A DNA stretch of 64,000 nucleotides. Origin: Streptomyces sp. Alt3. Its GTDB lineage: Bacteria; Actinomycetota; Actinomycetes; Streptomycetales; Streptomycetaceae. Numbering within the stretch: the stretch's first letter is position 1; each line of letters begins with the position of its first letter. Where the stretch lies: assembly GCF_030719215.1 (NCBI RefSeq), contig NZ_CP120983.1, positions 5,208,001 to 5,272,000 of the forward strand. Direction: 5' to 3'. Positions 24,847-33,676 of this stretch are shown here, in pieces. Both the position numbers and the translations under genes were made by a program. The notes beneath the pieces are model-generated. The model made no database searches. It was not told where the DNA came from and was given only the letters and a program-made list of their open reading frames with translations.

Positions 24847-26169
24847 ATGCGCATCACCCGCACCGTCGCAGGTCGAGGCCGCAGAACCGCCGTCATGGCC
24901 ACCACGGGCCTCTCGGCCGCCGCCCTGCTGCTGACCGGCTGCAGCGACTCGGGATCGGACTCGGACGAGGCCGACGCGAACGGCAACATCACCCTGACCG
25001 TGGCCGACTTCGGACAGTTCGGCTACAAGGAGGCGGGGCTCTTCGCGAAGTACCACGAGCTCCACCCGAACATCACGGTCAAGGAAAACGTCACGGCCGA
25101 CGAGCAGGTCTACTACCCCAAGTTCCTCCAGCAGCTCAACACGGGCAGCGGCCTGGCCGATGTGCAGGGCATCGAGGTCGGCCGCGTGAAGGAGCTCGTC
25201 GACACCAAGGCGGACGCCTTCGCCGACCTCTCCAAGGTGATCGACCCCGACCAGTGGGTGAACTGGAAGGCGCTGCAGGCGAGCACCGACGACGGCAAGG
25301 TCATCGGTGCCGGCACCGACATCGGCCCCATGTCGATCTGTTACCGCCGCGACCTCTTCGAGCAGGCGGGTCTGCCGACCGACCGCACCGAGGTCGCCGC
25401 GAAGCTCGCCGGCGGCTGGGAGGACTACCTCGCGCTGGGTGAGGAGTACAAGAAGAAGGCCCCCAAGGACACCTTCTTCATGGACTCCGCCAGCGCCATG
25501 TACAACGGCGTGGTCAGCTCCGACTCGGAGCAGTACTACTCCAAGGACGGCAAGGCGATCTACAAGGAGAGTGCCGGCGTCCAGGCGGGCTGGAAGCTCG
25601 CCTCCGAGGCGGTCGACAAGAAGCTGACCCAGGGCCTGGCCCAGTTCAGCCCGCCGTGGCAGGCCGCCCTGCGCAAGGGCAGCATGGCCACCGTGGCCTG
25701 CCCCGCGTGGATGGCCGCGCAGATCGCCACCTACTCCGGTGACGACTTCAAGGGCAAGTGGGACATCGCCCGCACCCCGGGTGAGACCGCGGCCAACTGG
25801 GGCGGTTCGTTCCTCTCCGTGCCCGCGAAGGGCAAGCACGTCAAGGAGGCCGGCGAGCTCGTCAAGTGGCTGACCGCGCCCGAGCAGCAGGCCGCCGTGT
25901 TCAAGGCCGCAGGCCTCTTCCCGTCGAACAAGGGCGCCTACGACCTGCCCGACGTGAAGACCGCCAAGCTCGAGTACTTCAACAACGCGCCGATCGGTGA
26001 GATCTACGCCGAAGAGGCACAGGCCATCCCCGCGGCGGTGCTCGGCCCGAAGGACGGCGTCATCAAGGACACCATCTCCACCCAGATCAACAACATGGAG
26101 CAGCGTGGCACCAAGCCGGACGACGCCTGGAAGGCGGCGACCGAGGCGATCGACAAGGTGATCGGCTGA
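24847..26169 (+). CDS. cebE: Cellobiose/cellotriose ABC transporter substrate-binding lipoprotein
   Basis: A 440-residue family 1 extracellular solute-binding protein. The signal peptide ends in the lipobox LLTGC (about residues 30-34), so the mature protein is a lipoprotein on the outer membrane face. The body has the sugar-binding pattern NITLTVADFGQFGYKEAGLF, YYPKFLQQLNTGSGLADVQGIE and the Trp-containing segment WVNWKAL. ATG 24847 has AAGGAG eight bases before it; the open frame upstream is spurious. It captures cellobiose or cellotriose for CebF and CebG. The ATPase is not encoded here; in Streptomyces the shared MsiK protein energises this importer from another locus. Order and operators match the known ceb locus. 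Confidence 0.95.
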   Translation: MRITRTVAGRGRRTAVMATTGLSAAALLLTGCSDSGSDSDEADANGNITLTVADFGQFGYKEAGLFAKYHELHPNITVKENVTADEQVYYPKFLQQLNTGSGLADVQGIEVGRVKELVDTKADAFADLSKVIDPDQWVNWKALQASTDDGKVIGAGTDIGPMSICYRRDLFEQAGLPTDRTEVAAKLAGGWEDYLALGEEYKKKAPKDTFFMDSASAMYNGVVSSDSEQYYSKDGKAIYKESAGVQAGWKLASEAVDKKLTQGLAQFSPPWQAALRKGSMATVACPAWMAAQIATYSGDDFKGKWDIARTPGETAANWGGSFLSVPAKGKHVKEAGELVKWLTAPEQQAAVFKAAGLFPSNKGAYDLPDVKTAKLEYFNNAPIGEIYAEEAQAIPAAVLGPKDGVIKDTISTQINNMEQRGTKPDDAWKAATEAIDKVIG

Positions 26170-26338
26170 TCCTCGCCGGTGCGGGCGGCCGGGACGACTT
26201 CCACGCGTCCCGGCCGGCCCGCACCGGTGCCGGTTCTCCCACCGGCACCGCGCACCTTCTCCGACACCTCCGCCGGACCTGACCAGAGGTCCGGCCTGCC
26301 CCTGCGGTGTCGGCACACCCAGGGAAGGACTCCCACCT

Positions 26339-27337
26339 GTGGCAACCACCACCCCCACCCGGGGCGTACAGGGCCCGCGGCCCGGCCGCCGCGCCCCGAA
26401 GCCCATGACGCCCGGCCGCCAGGCCTGGCGCAGCCGACTGTGGCGCTTCGACGACAAGGCGTCGCCGTACGCCTACATCGCGCCCTTCTTCCTCGTCTTC
26501 GGGGCCTTCGGGCTCTACCCGCTCATCTACACCGGCTGGATCGCCCTCCACCGGGTGGAGATGACCAGCCTCGACCAGATGGAATGGGTCGGCTGGGGGA
26601 ACTTCAGCACCATCCTCCAGGACTCCGAATTCTGGACCGCGGTCACCAACACCTTCGTCATCGGCGTCATCTCGACCGTGCCGCAGCTGATGATCGCGCT
26701 GGGCCTCGCCCACCTGCTGAACTACAAACTGCGCGCCAGCACCTTCTGGCGCACCGTGATCCTCACGCCCTACGCCACCTCGGTGGCCTCCGCGGCCCTC
26801 GTGTTCGCCCTGGTGTTCCGGGCGGACGGCGGCCTGCTGAACTGGGTCCTCGGTTTCTTCGGCGCCGGCGAGACGAACTGGGCCAACGGACACTGGTCGT
26901 CCAACATCGCCATCGCGGTCATCGTGATCTGGCGCTGGACGGGCTACAACACCCTGATCTACCTGGCCGCGATGCAGGCCGTCCCGTCCGACCTCTACGA
27001 GGCGGCCTCGCTCGACGGCGCCTCGCGCTGGCAGCAGTTCCGCAACGTGACGATCCCCGCCCTCAGGCCCACGATCCTCTTCACGATCGTCATCTCCACC
27101 ATCGGGTCCATGCAGCTGTTCGGTGAGCCCCTGCTGCTCGAAGGCGGTCAGGTCGGAGCGCGGGGCGGCACCGAGCACCAGTACGAGACCCTCAGCATCT
27201 ACCTCTACAACTACGGCTGGAACCTCGGACACCTCGGTCCGGCCGCCGCGGTCGCCTGGGCCATGCTCGTCCTGCTGCTGCTCATTGCCGCGATCAACTG
27301 GCTCGTCGGGCGCTTCATGCGCAAGACCGCGGCCTGA
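26339..27337 (+). CDS. cebF: Cellobiose ABC transporter permease
   Basis: A 332-residue membrane permease with six hydrophobic segments after a basic N-terminal tail. The cytoplasmic loop EAASLDGASRWQQFRNVTIPALRP is the EAA motif that contacts the ATPase. GTG 26339 has AGGGAAGGA about nine bases upstream. It is MalF-like and pairs with CebG to form the channel for cellobiose and cellotriose. It lies 169 bases after cebE and only 15 bases before cebG, in the CebR-controlled operon. Confidence 0.95.
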   Translation: MATTTPTRGVQGPRPGRRAPKPMTPGRQAWRSRLWRFDDKASPYAYIAPFFLVFGAFGLYPLIYTGWIALHRVEMTSLDQMEWVGWGNFSTILQDSEFWTAVTNTFVIGVISTVPQLMIALGLAHLLNYKLRASTFWRTVILTPYATSVASAALVFALVFRADGGLLNWVLGFFGAGETNWANGHWSSNIAIAVIVIWRWTGYNTLIYLAAMQAVPSDLYEAASLDGASRWQQFRNVTIPALRPTILFTIVISTIGSMQLFGEPLLLEGGQVGARGGTEHQYETLSIYLYNYGWNLGHLGPAAAVAWAMLVLLLLIAAINWLVGRFMRKTAA

Positions 27338-27352
27338 CGGGGAGCGATATCC

Positions 27353-28276
27353 ATGACCACCACCAGCCCCATCACCGCCCCGGACCACCGCCGCGTCTCC
27401 AAGGCCGCCGTCGGTGACGAGCCTCCGCGCCGGCGCCGCTTCAAGCCTGGGGCCGGGCGCCAGCACCACGCGGGCCCCTTCGCCTACTTCGCGCTCGTCG
27501 TCGTCGGCCTCGGCTCGATCTTCCCGCTGTACTGGACGCTCGTGGCCGCGTCCCGCACCCAGGACGAGGTGCTGGACACCACGCCGCCCCTCATCCCGGG
27601 CGGCAACCTCTTCAACAACCTCGAGGCGGCCTGGGAACAGGCCAACCTCGGCAAGGCCATCGTCAACACGGTCATCGTGTCCTCCAGCATCACCGTGGCG
27701 ACCCTGTTCTTCTGCACCCTGGCCGGCTACGCCTTCGCCAAGATGCGCTTCAAGGGCCGCGGCGCGCTGATGACCGCGGTCATCGCCACGCTGACCATCC
27801 CCCCGCAACTCAGCGTCGTACCGCTGTTCATGATGATGTCGGACATCGGCTGGGGCGGTCAGCTGGAGTCGGTGATCTTCCCGACCCTGGTGAGCGCGTT
27901 CGGCGTGTTCTTCATGCGTCAGTACCTCCTGGAGGCGCTGCCGTACGAGCTCATCGAGGCGGGCCGGATGGACGGGGCCAACAACCTCCGCATCGTGTGG
28001 AGCATCGTGCTGCCGGTCGCCCGACCGGCCATGATGGTGCTCGGTATGCTTACCTTCGTCCAGTCATGGAACGACTTCTTCTGGCCGTACCTCGCGCTGA
28101 ATCAGCAGAACCCCACGCTCCAGGTGGCCCTCGGCCAGCTGAGCGCGTCCTACGTGCCCGACCAGAGCATCGTCATGGCGGGCGCACTGATCAGCACCCT
28201 GCCCCTGCTCGTCGTCTTCGTCATATTCGGCAAGCAGATCGTCGGGGGAATCATGTCGGGCGCGGTCAAGGGCTGA
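27353..28276 (+). CDS. cebG: Cellobiose ABC transporter permease
   Basis: A 307-residue MalG-like permease with six membrane segments. Its EAA loop reads ELIEAGRMDGANNLRIVWSI. The C-terminus ending FGKQIVGGIMSGAVKG is typical of MalG-type subunits. ATG 27353 has GGGGAGCG upstream. Together with CebF it forms the transmembrane channel for cello-oligosaccharides. It is followed after 172 bases by bglC, which has its own operator. Confidence 0.95.
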   Translation: MTTTSPITAPDHRRVSKAAVGDEPPRRRRFKPGAGRQHHAGPFAYFALVVVGLGSIFPLYWTLVAASRTQDEVLDTTPPLIPGGNLFNNLEAAWEQANLGKAIVNTVIVSSSITVATLFFCTLAGYAFAKMRFKGRGALMTAVIATLTIPPQLSVVPLFMMMSDIGWGGQLESVIFPTLVSAFGVFFMRQYLLEALPYELIEAGRMDGANNLRIVWSIVLPVARPAMMVLGMLTFVQSWNDFFWPYLALNQQNPTLQVALGQLSASYVPDQSIVMAGALISTLPLLVVFVIFGKQIVGGIMSGAVKG

Positions 28277-28433
28277 CCCCGGCCCGCCCTTCCGGTCCGA
28301 TCCCGGCACAGCCGTTCCACCCGGCCTTCCGTCCTTCCCGGCCCGGCCCACGGCCGTTCCGTACGGCCTGTACCTGACCGCAGGCCGTACGGGGGCCGGG
28401 TCCCCGCACTTCCTGTCCCTGTCCCTCCACCCA

Positions 28434-28447
28434 TGGGAGCGCTCCCG
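28434..28447. promoter_or_regulatory. CebR operator abutting the bglC start codon
   Basis: TGGGAGCGCTCCCG matches 13 of 14 bases of the CebR palindrome and ends one base before the ATG. Its left half, GGGAG, sits nine bases from the start codon, where a ribosome binding site belongs, and no other Shine-Dalgarno-like sequence is seen. Confidence 0.9.
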
Positions 28448-28448
28448 C

Positions 28449-29906
28449 ATGACTGCCGTACGACCCGACACCACCCCGAAGCAGGCGCCCGGGACGCAGT
28501 TCCCCACGGGCTTCATCTGGGGCGCGGCGACCGCCTCCTACCAGGTCGAGGGTGCCGCCGCCGAGGGCGGCCGCACGCCGTCCATCTGGGACACCTTCAG
28601 CCGGACACCCGGCAAGGTCCGCAACGGCGACACCGGCGACATCGCCGCCGACCACTACCACCGCTACCGCGACGACGTCGCCCTCATGAAGCAGCTCGGG
28701 CTGAAGGCCTACCGCTTCTCCGTCTCATGGTCCCGGGTCCAGCCCACCGGCCGCGGCCCGGCCGTCGAACGCGGCCTGGACTTCTACCGCAAGCTCGTCG
28801 ACGAACTGCTGGACGCCGGCATCATGCCGGTCGCCACCCTCTACCACTGGGACCTGCCCCAGGAGCTCGAGGACGCCGGCGGCTGGCCCGAGCGCGTGAC
28901 CGCCGACCGCTTCGCCGACTACGCCGCGATCGTCTCCGGCGCGCTCGGTGACCGCGTCGGCATGTGGACCACCCTCAACGAGCCGTGGTGCTCGGCCTAC
29001 CTCGGTTACGGATCCGGCGTGCACGCCCCCGGACGCACCGAGCCCGCAGCCGCGCTGCAGGCGGCCCATCACCTCAACCTCGCCCATGGCCGGGCGATCG
29101 AGGTTCTGCGCGCCCAACTCCCCGCTGCTGCGCAGACCTCGGTCACCCTCAACCTCCACCAGGTCCGCCCGCTCACCGACAGCGAGGCCGACGCGGACGC
29201 CGCCCGCCGCATCGACGCGGTCGGTAACCGTGTCTTCACCGGTCCGATGCTGCGGGGCGAGTACCCCGAGGACCTGATCACCGACACCTCGCACCTGGTG
29301 GACTGGTCGAAGCTGGTCAAGGACGGCGACCTCGCCACCATCTCCCGTCCGGTCGACGCCCTCGGCATCAACTACTACACGCCGACGCTGGTCTCCACCC
29401 CGGCACAGGGCGCCAGTTACGCGCGCAGCGACGCCCACGGCGCCAGCGACCACTCCCCGTGGCCCGGATCCGAGCACGTCGCCTTCCACCTCCCCGAGGG
29501 GAAGGAGCGCACCGCGATGGACTGGTCGATCGACCCCGACGGGCTCTACAACCTGCTCATGGACACCCACCGGGACCACCCCGGCCTGCCGCTCATGGTC
29601 ACCGAGAACGGCGCGGCGTTCGACGACTACGTCTCGCCCGAGGGCAAGGTGGAGGACCCCGAGCGCGTCGCCTACCTGCACGGGCACCTCGACGCCGTGC
29701 AGCGGGCCGTCGCCGACGGCGCGGACGTCCGTGGCTACTTCCTCTGGTCCTTCATGGACAACTTCGAGTGGGCGTACGGCTATTCGAAGCGCTTCGGTGC
29801 CGTGTACGTCGACTACGCCTCGCAGCGCCGGATCCCCAAGACGAGTGCCCACTGGTACTCCGACGTGATCCGCCGTCACGCGCTGCCCCCGGTCGGCGGC
29901 GTCTGA
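28449..29906 (+). CDS. bglC: GH1 beta-glucosidase (intracellular cellobiase)
   Basis: A 485-residue family 1 glycoside hydrolase. FIWGAATASYQVEG is the N-terminal signature, TLNEPWCS holds the acid/base Glu, and LMVTENGAAF the nucleophile Glu. WSFMDNFEWAYGYSKRFG matches the C-terminal aglycone-site segment. There is no signal peptide, so it acts in the cytoplasm on cellobiose and cellotriose imported by CebEFG, releasing glucose. In the plant pathogen S. scabies, BglC also removes the inducer of thaxtomin synthesis; no such pathway is visible here. ATG 28449 directly follows a CebR operator. A strong terminator lies about 40 bases after the stop. Confidence 0.95.
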   Translation: MTAVRPDTTPKQAPGTQFPTGFIWGAATASYQVEGAAAEGGRTPSIWDTFSRTPGKVRNGDTGDIAADHYHRYRDDVALMKQLGLKAYRFSVSWSRVQPTGRGPAVERGLDFYRKLVDELLDAGIMPVATLYHWDLPQELEDAGGWPERVTADRFADYAAIVSGALGDRVGMWTTLNEPWCSAYLGYGSGVHAPGRTEPAAALQAAHHLNLAHGRAIEVLRAQLPAAAQTSVTLNLHQVRPLTDSEADADAARRIDAVGNRVFTGPMLRGEYPEDLITDTSHLVDWSKLVKDGDLATISRPVDALGINYYTPTLVSTPAQGASYARSDAHGASDHSPWPGSEHVAFHLPEGKERTAMDWSIDPDGLYNLLMDTHRDHPGLPLMVTENGAAFDDYVSPEGKVEDPERVAYLHGHLDAVQRAVADGADVRGYFLWSFMDNFEWAYGYSKRFGAVYVDYASQRRIPKTSAHWYSDVIRRHALPPVGGV

Positions 29907-29944
29907 CCCGGATCGGCACCGTCCGACCCCGGACAGGTTTCACA

Positions 29945-29977
29945 GCGGGACCCGGCACTTCGCCGGGTCCCGCTTTT
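29945..29977 (+). terminator. Rho-independent terminator after bglC
   Basis: A perfect 12-bp stem (GCGGGACCCGGC with GCCGGGTCCCGC) and five-base loop, followed by four T residues. It ends the cebEFG-bglC transcript before cebR. Confidence 0.93.
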
Positions 29978-30062
29978 CCGTTTGCCCGGGCGGGCGCGTC
30001 GGCCACCGGGCGGCATCGTCCTGTGGCCCGCCTTACGTGTTCGTCATCCGGACCCCGTACGC

Positions 30063-30078
30063 TTGGGAGCGCTCCCAA
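30063..30078. promoter_or_regulatory. CebR operator upstream of cebR
   Basis: TTGGGAGCGCTCCCAA, a perfect 16-bp palindrome containing the CebR 14-mer, lies 113 bases before the cebR start. It suggests that CebR represses its own gene. Confidence 0.9.
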
Positions 30079-30190
30079 GAGTTGTGGCGCTGCTGAGACC
30101 GCCGGGTCCGGACGAGTGTCAAGGGATCGGACGGTGGGACTTGGTTTGGCCATCCCGCTGTGAGAAATTGACCGCGAACGGGAGGCAGCC

Positions 30191-31237
30191 ATGGCGGCAG
30201 CGCGAGTACGGAGTGGCGGGCGGCCCACGCTCGAAGAGGTAGCGGCCCGGGCCGGAGTGGGGCGGGGCACGGCCTCTCGCGTCATCAACGGCTCGCCCCG
30301 GGTCAGCGCCCAGACCAGGGAGGCCGTCGAGGCGGCCGTCGCCGAGCTCGGGTACGTACCCAACCGCGCGGCCCGTGCGCTCGCCGGCAACCGTACGGAC
30401 GCGATCGCCCTCGTCGTGCCCGAGTCCGAGACCCGGTTCTTCGCGGAGCCGTACTTCTCCGACATCGTGCGGGGAGTCGGGGCGGCCCTCGCCGACACCG
30501 AGATGCAGCTGCTGCTGACCCTCGCCGGCAACGACCGCGAGCGCCGACGGCTGGCCCAGTACCTGACCGCGCACCGGGTCGACGGGGTGCTCCTGGTCTC
30601 CGTCCACGCGGACGACCCGCTGCCGGATCTCCTCGAACAGCTCGGCATGCCCGCCGTGATCAGCGGCCGCAGGCACGCGGCGGAGACGCTGCCCTCCGTG
30701 GACTCGGACAACTTCGAGGGTGCCCGAGCGGCCGTCGACCACTTCATATCGCGAGGCCGCCGCAACATCGCCACGATCACCGGCCGGCTGGACGTCTACG
30801 GTGCCCAGCGCCGCCTCGACGGCTACCGCAAGGCCATCGCCACCGCCGGCCTGGACCCCGACGAACGGCTGATCGCACCCGCCGACTTCAGCGAGGAGGG
30901 CGGGGCCCGCGCGATGCGCGAGCTGCTGGAGCGCCGCCCCGACGTCGACGCGGTCTTCGCCGCCTCCGACGTGATGGCGGCGGGCGCCCGCCACGTCCTG
31001 CGCGAGTCCGGCCGCCGTATCCCGGACGACGTGGCCCTGATCGGCTTCGACGACTCCGCGGTGGCCCGCCACATGGATCCGCCCCTGACGAGCGTGCGCC
31101 AGCCGATCGAGGAGATGGGCCGCACGATGACGCGCGTCCTGCTCCAGGAGATCGCGAACCGTTCCTCTGGCGACGGCACGCGGGAGCGCCCGCGGATCGT
31201 GCTGCCCACGGAGCTGGTGGTACGCGAGTCGTCCTGA
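30191..31237 (+). CDS. cebR: LacI-family cellobiose repressor
   Basis: A 348-residue LacI repressor. The helix-turn-helix is TLEEVAARAGVGRGTASRVI at about residues 13-32, with the hinge YVPNRAARAL. The ligand-binding domain ends with LIGFDDSAVARHMDPPLTSV. ATG 30191 has GGGAGG six bases upstream. Position downstream of cebEFG-bglC and three copies of its known operator identify it as CebR, which releases DNA on binding cellobiose or cellotriose. The gene carries its own operator, so autoregulation is expected. Confidence 0.95.
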   Translation: MAAARVRSGGRPTLEEVAARAGVGRGTASRVINGSPRVSAQTREAVEAAVAELGYVPNRAARALAGNRTDAIALVVPESETRFFAEPYFSDIVRGVGAALADTEMQLLLTLAGNDRERRRLAQYLTAHRVDGVLLVSVHADDPLPDLLEQLGMPAVISGRRHAAETLPSVDSDNFEGARAAVDHFISRGRRNIATITGRLDVYGAQRRLDGYRKAIATAGLDPDERLIAPADFSEEGGARAMRELLERRPDVDAVFAASDVMAAGARHVLRESGRRIPDDVALIGFDDSAVARHMDPPLTSVRQPIEEMGRTMTRVLLQEIANRSSGDGTRERPRIVLPTELVVRESS

Positions 31238-31424
31238 GGCGTGCCGCGTCGTCGGCAGCGGAGGTGCGCACACACGACCGGCTTATTTTTCACAAGTTCT
31301 CCATGCGGCGTCCACCCGGCCGATATGGTTCCCGGAGTTCGGCGAGTGTGTGACGCACCACACGACGCCATGTAGCGATCTGCCGCGCGTGCGCTCTGGT
31401 CCGGCAGTGCATCTGGGGGGCCGC

Positions 31425-33476
31425 ATGCAGAAGATGGTCAAAGGCGCGAACGTCGGGCTGGGCACGCTCAGTGACGACGTCGGGTCCGTGGTGATGAGCC
31501 TCGGGTGGAGCAGCCCGTCGGGCGAGGGCGACGCCGATGTGTCCGTGCTGTTGCTCGACGGCAACGGCAAGGTCCGCAGTGACTCCGACTTCTGCTTCTA
31601 CAACAACCCGGCGGTCGGCAACGGCAGCGTCCAACTGCTCGGGAAGAGCCCCACGGCTGACGGCAACGAGGACCGGATCAGTTTCGATCTCGACGCTGTA
31701 CCGCCGGAGGTCGAGCAGATCGTGGTGGCGGCCAGCCGCTACGGCGGATCCAGCTTCGGGGATCTGAACGACCTCTGTCTGAAGCTCGCGGACAGCTCCG
31801 GTGACGGTCTGGTCCAGTTCTCCGTCGAGGACGCGGGAGCCGTGAGTGCCTTCATCTTCGGGGAGCTCTACCGCCGCACCGGCGAGTGGAAGTTCCGGGC
31901 CGTCGGGCAGGGCTACGCATCCGGTCTGGGCGGGCTGGCAACGGACTTCGGCGTCGACATCGACGACGACGAGGAGGAGGCCCGGGAAGAGGAGGCCCGG
32001 GGAGGGGACCCCGGGGAGGAGCCCGTGGCGCGGGGGCAGGAGGGCGGAGGCCGGGAGCCGGTGGTTCCGGCGCCCCGGGCCCCGGAACCACCGGCTCCCG
32101 TGACGGCCGGCGAGGCGACGCCGCCCGAGCCGAAGAGGCGCGCCCGGCCGCGCACGGCCAAGAAGAAGGTCACACTTCCGAGGGCCACGAGGAAGACGCT
32201 CGCCGAGAACGACTCCTGGCGCACGGCCAGGCTGTTCCCGCTCTCCACCCTCAGGAGCGACCGCGAACGTGAGATGCGCGCGACGTCGGTGCTCCTGTCG
32301 GTGATGACGCAGGTGCCCGAGTTCGGGCGACGGCTCACAGCCGGGTTCGGCGCGCCCGCCGGGAGGATGGAGACCTTCACCGAGGTGTCACTGCCGCACG
32401 GCGACTCGCCCCGTCGGCCCGACGGAGTCATCCGTGTCGAGCGGGCAGGCAAACTGTGGACCGCCCTGGTCGAGACGAAGACGAACGGCAACGCCCTGAA
32501 GCCGGACCAGGTGCAGGCGTACATGGACATCGCCGCCCGCCGCGGCTACGAGGCCGTCATCACCCTCTCCAACGACGTCGCGCTCGAAGGCAGCCCCCTC
32601 GTGGACGTCAGGATCGACGGCAGACGCAAGCACAAGGTCGCGCTCTGGCACCTCTCCTGGGCCGAAGTCGCCCACCAGGCACAGATGCTGATCCGTCATG
32701 AGGGAGTGGTCAACGCCGCGCACGCTTGGCTGCTGCAGGAGCTTCTGCACTACCTGCAGCACGAGCAGTCGGGTTGCCACGGATTCCAGAACATGGGCGC
32801 AGCCTGGGTGCCCGTCCGTAAGGGGATCGACGACGAGACGCTCTGCCAGGGCGATCCGCGGGCCACCGAGGTCATCGAGAGCTGGGAAAGGCTCGTCCGG
32901 CAGGTGTGCCTGCGGCTCGGGGGTGAACTGGGCCAGAAGGTCCTTCCCGTCCAGCGGACCAGACGAGGGTCCGACCCCCACGCCCGACGTGCCGAGCTCG
33001 CCGACAGGCTCTGTTCCCAGGGGCGGTTGGAGGCCGAGCTCCGTATCGAGGGCACTCCGGGGAATCTGGCCATCGCCGCGGACCTGCGCACGGGGAAGCT
33101 GCGTACGTCGATCGAGGTGGCGGCGGCCGAGCAGGGGTATCCGCTCAATCGGGCGAAGCGTCTGATCAGGCAGCTTTCCTCGGCGCCTGCGGACCTGCAC
33201 ATCGAGACGCTTCTCGAAGGGGACGGCGTCGGGCCACGCGGAACACTGGAACGTCTGCGGCCCGAGCCCGGAGACCTCCTTCCCAAGGGCGGCGGGGAGA
33301 TCGTGGGCTTCCGGCTGTCCCTGTTCAAGGGAATGGGCAACGGGCGTGGCAGTGCGGAGACCGGGTTCATCCGGAGCGTCGACGAGGCGGTGGACCGCTT
33401 CCACGCCCTCGTGATCGCTCAGCTGGACGTTCGCGGAGCACGTCGTCCGGGTGGTGGGGTGGAGGCCGCTCGCTGA
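31425..33476 (+). CDS. TerD domain fused to a PD-(D/E)XK nuclease-like domain
   Basis: A 683-residue two-part protein. Residues 1-180 are a TerD domain: MVKGANVGLG, then DADVSVLLLDGNGKVRSD and DFCFYNNP, whose Asp-rich loops bind calcium in this family. Residues 180-245 form an acidic, then Pro-rich and Lys/Arg-rich linker. Residues about 260-420 resemble a restriction-endonuclease fold, with Glu320 (FTEVSLP), Asp333 (RPDGVI), Glu350-x-Lys352 (LVETKTNG) and Gln362 (KPDQVQAY), the spacing of a PD-(D/E)XK active site. The remaining 260 residues are unrecognised. ATG 31425 has a GGGGGG stretch upstream; the frame opens 75 bases earlier. The gene stands alone between cebR and a DUF4097 gene. A stress- or phage-defence effector is plausible; the biochemical role is unknown. 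Confidence 0.78.
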   Translation: MQKMVKGANVGLGTLSDDVGSVVMSLGWSSPSGEGDADVSVLLLDGNGKVRSDSDFCFYNNPAVGNGSVQLLGKSPTADGNEDRISFDLDAVPPEVEQIVVAASRYGGSSFGDLNDLCLKLADSSGDGLVQFSVEDAGAVSAFIFGELYRRTGEWKFRAVGQGYASGLGGLATDFGVDIDDDEEEAREEEARGGDPGEEPVARGQEGGGREPVVPAPRAPEPPAPVTAGEATPPEPKRRARPRTAKKKVTLPRATRKTLAENDSWRTARLFPLSTLRSDREREMRATSVLLSVMTQVPEFGRRLTAGFGAPAGRMETFTEVSLPHGDSPRRPDGVIRVERAGKLWTALVETKTNGNALKPDQVQAYMDIAARRGYEAVITLSNDVALEGSPLVDVRIDGRRKHKVALWHLSWAEVAHQAQMLIRHEGVVNAAHAWLLQELLHYLQHEQSGCHGFQNMGAAWVPVRKGIDDETLCQGDPRATEVIESWERLVRQVCLRLGGELGQKVLPVQRTRRGSDPHARRAELADRLCSQGRLEAELRIEGTPGNLAIAADLRTGKLRTSIEVAAAEQGYPLNRAKRLIRQLSSAPADLHIETLLEGDGVGPRGTLERLRPEPGDLLPKGGGEIVGFRLSLFKGMGNGRGSAETGFIRSVDEAVDRFHALVIAQLDVRGARRPGGGVEAAR

Positions 33477-33489
33477 CCCCACGAGGAGA

Positions 33490-33520
33490 CCCTGCCGCGT
33501 CGGGGGAACGCGCGGCAGGG
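33490..33520 (+). terminator. Hairpin after the TerD-nuclease gene
   Basis: A perfect 10-bp stem CCCTGCCGCG/CGCGGCAGGG with an 11-base loop, 13 bases after the stop. There is no T run, as often seen for Streptomyces terminators. Confidence 0.65.
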
Positions 33521-33676
33521 CCTGTGGATCGGATGCCCGGGGTGCGGCTCGTCATGCGGCCCGGAGTCCTCTGTGGCCGGTGTCACCCGGGCCGTTCGCG
33601 CCGCCCCCGGGCCGGGCCTCGGTGCTTCGCCCATGTGGCCGGGCTCCGGAGCCCGTAGCTCTGAGGAGCCCGCGGC

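Noticed and set aside
22430..26457. Very long minus-strand frames across the chitinase, repeats and cebE
   Set aside because: They read the 22-bp repeats in shifting frames and lie antisense to well-identified genes.
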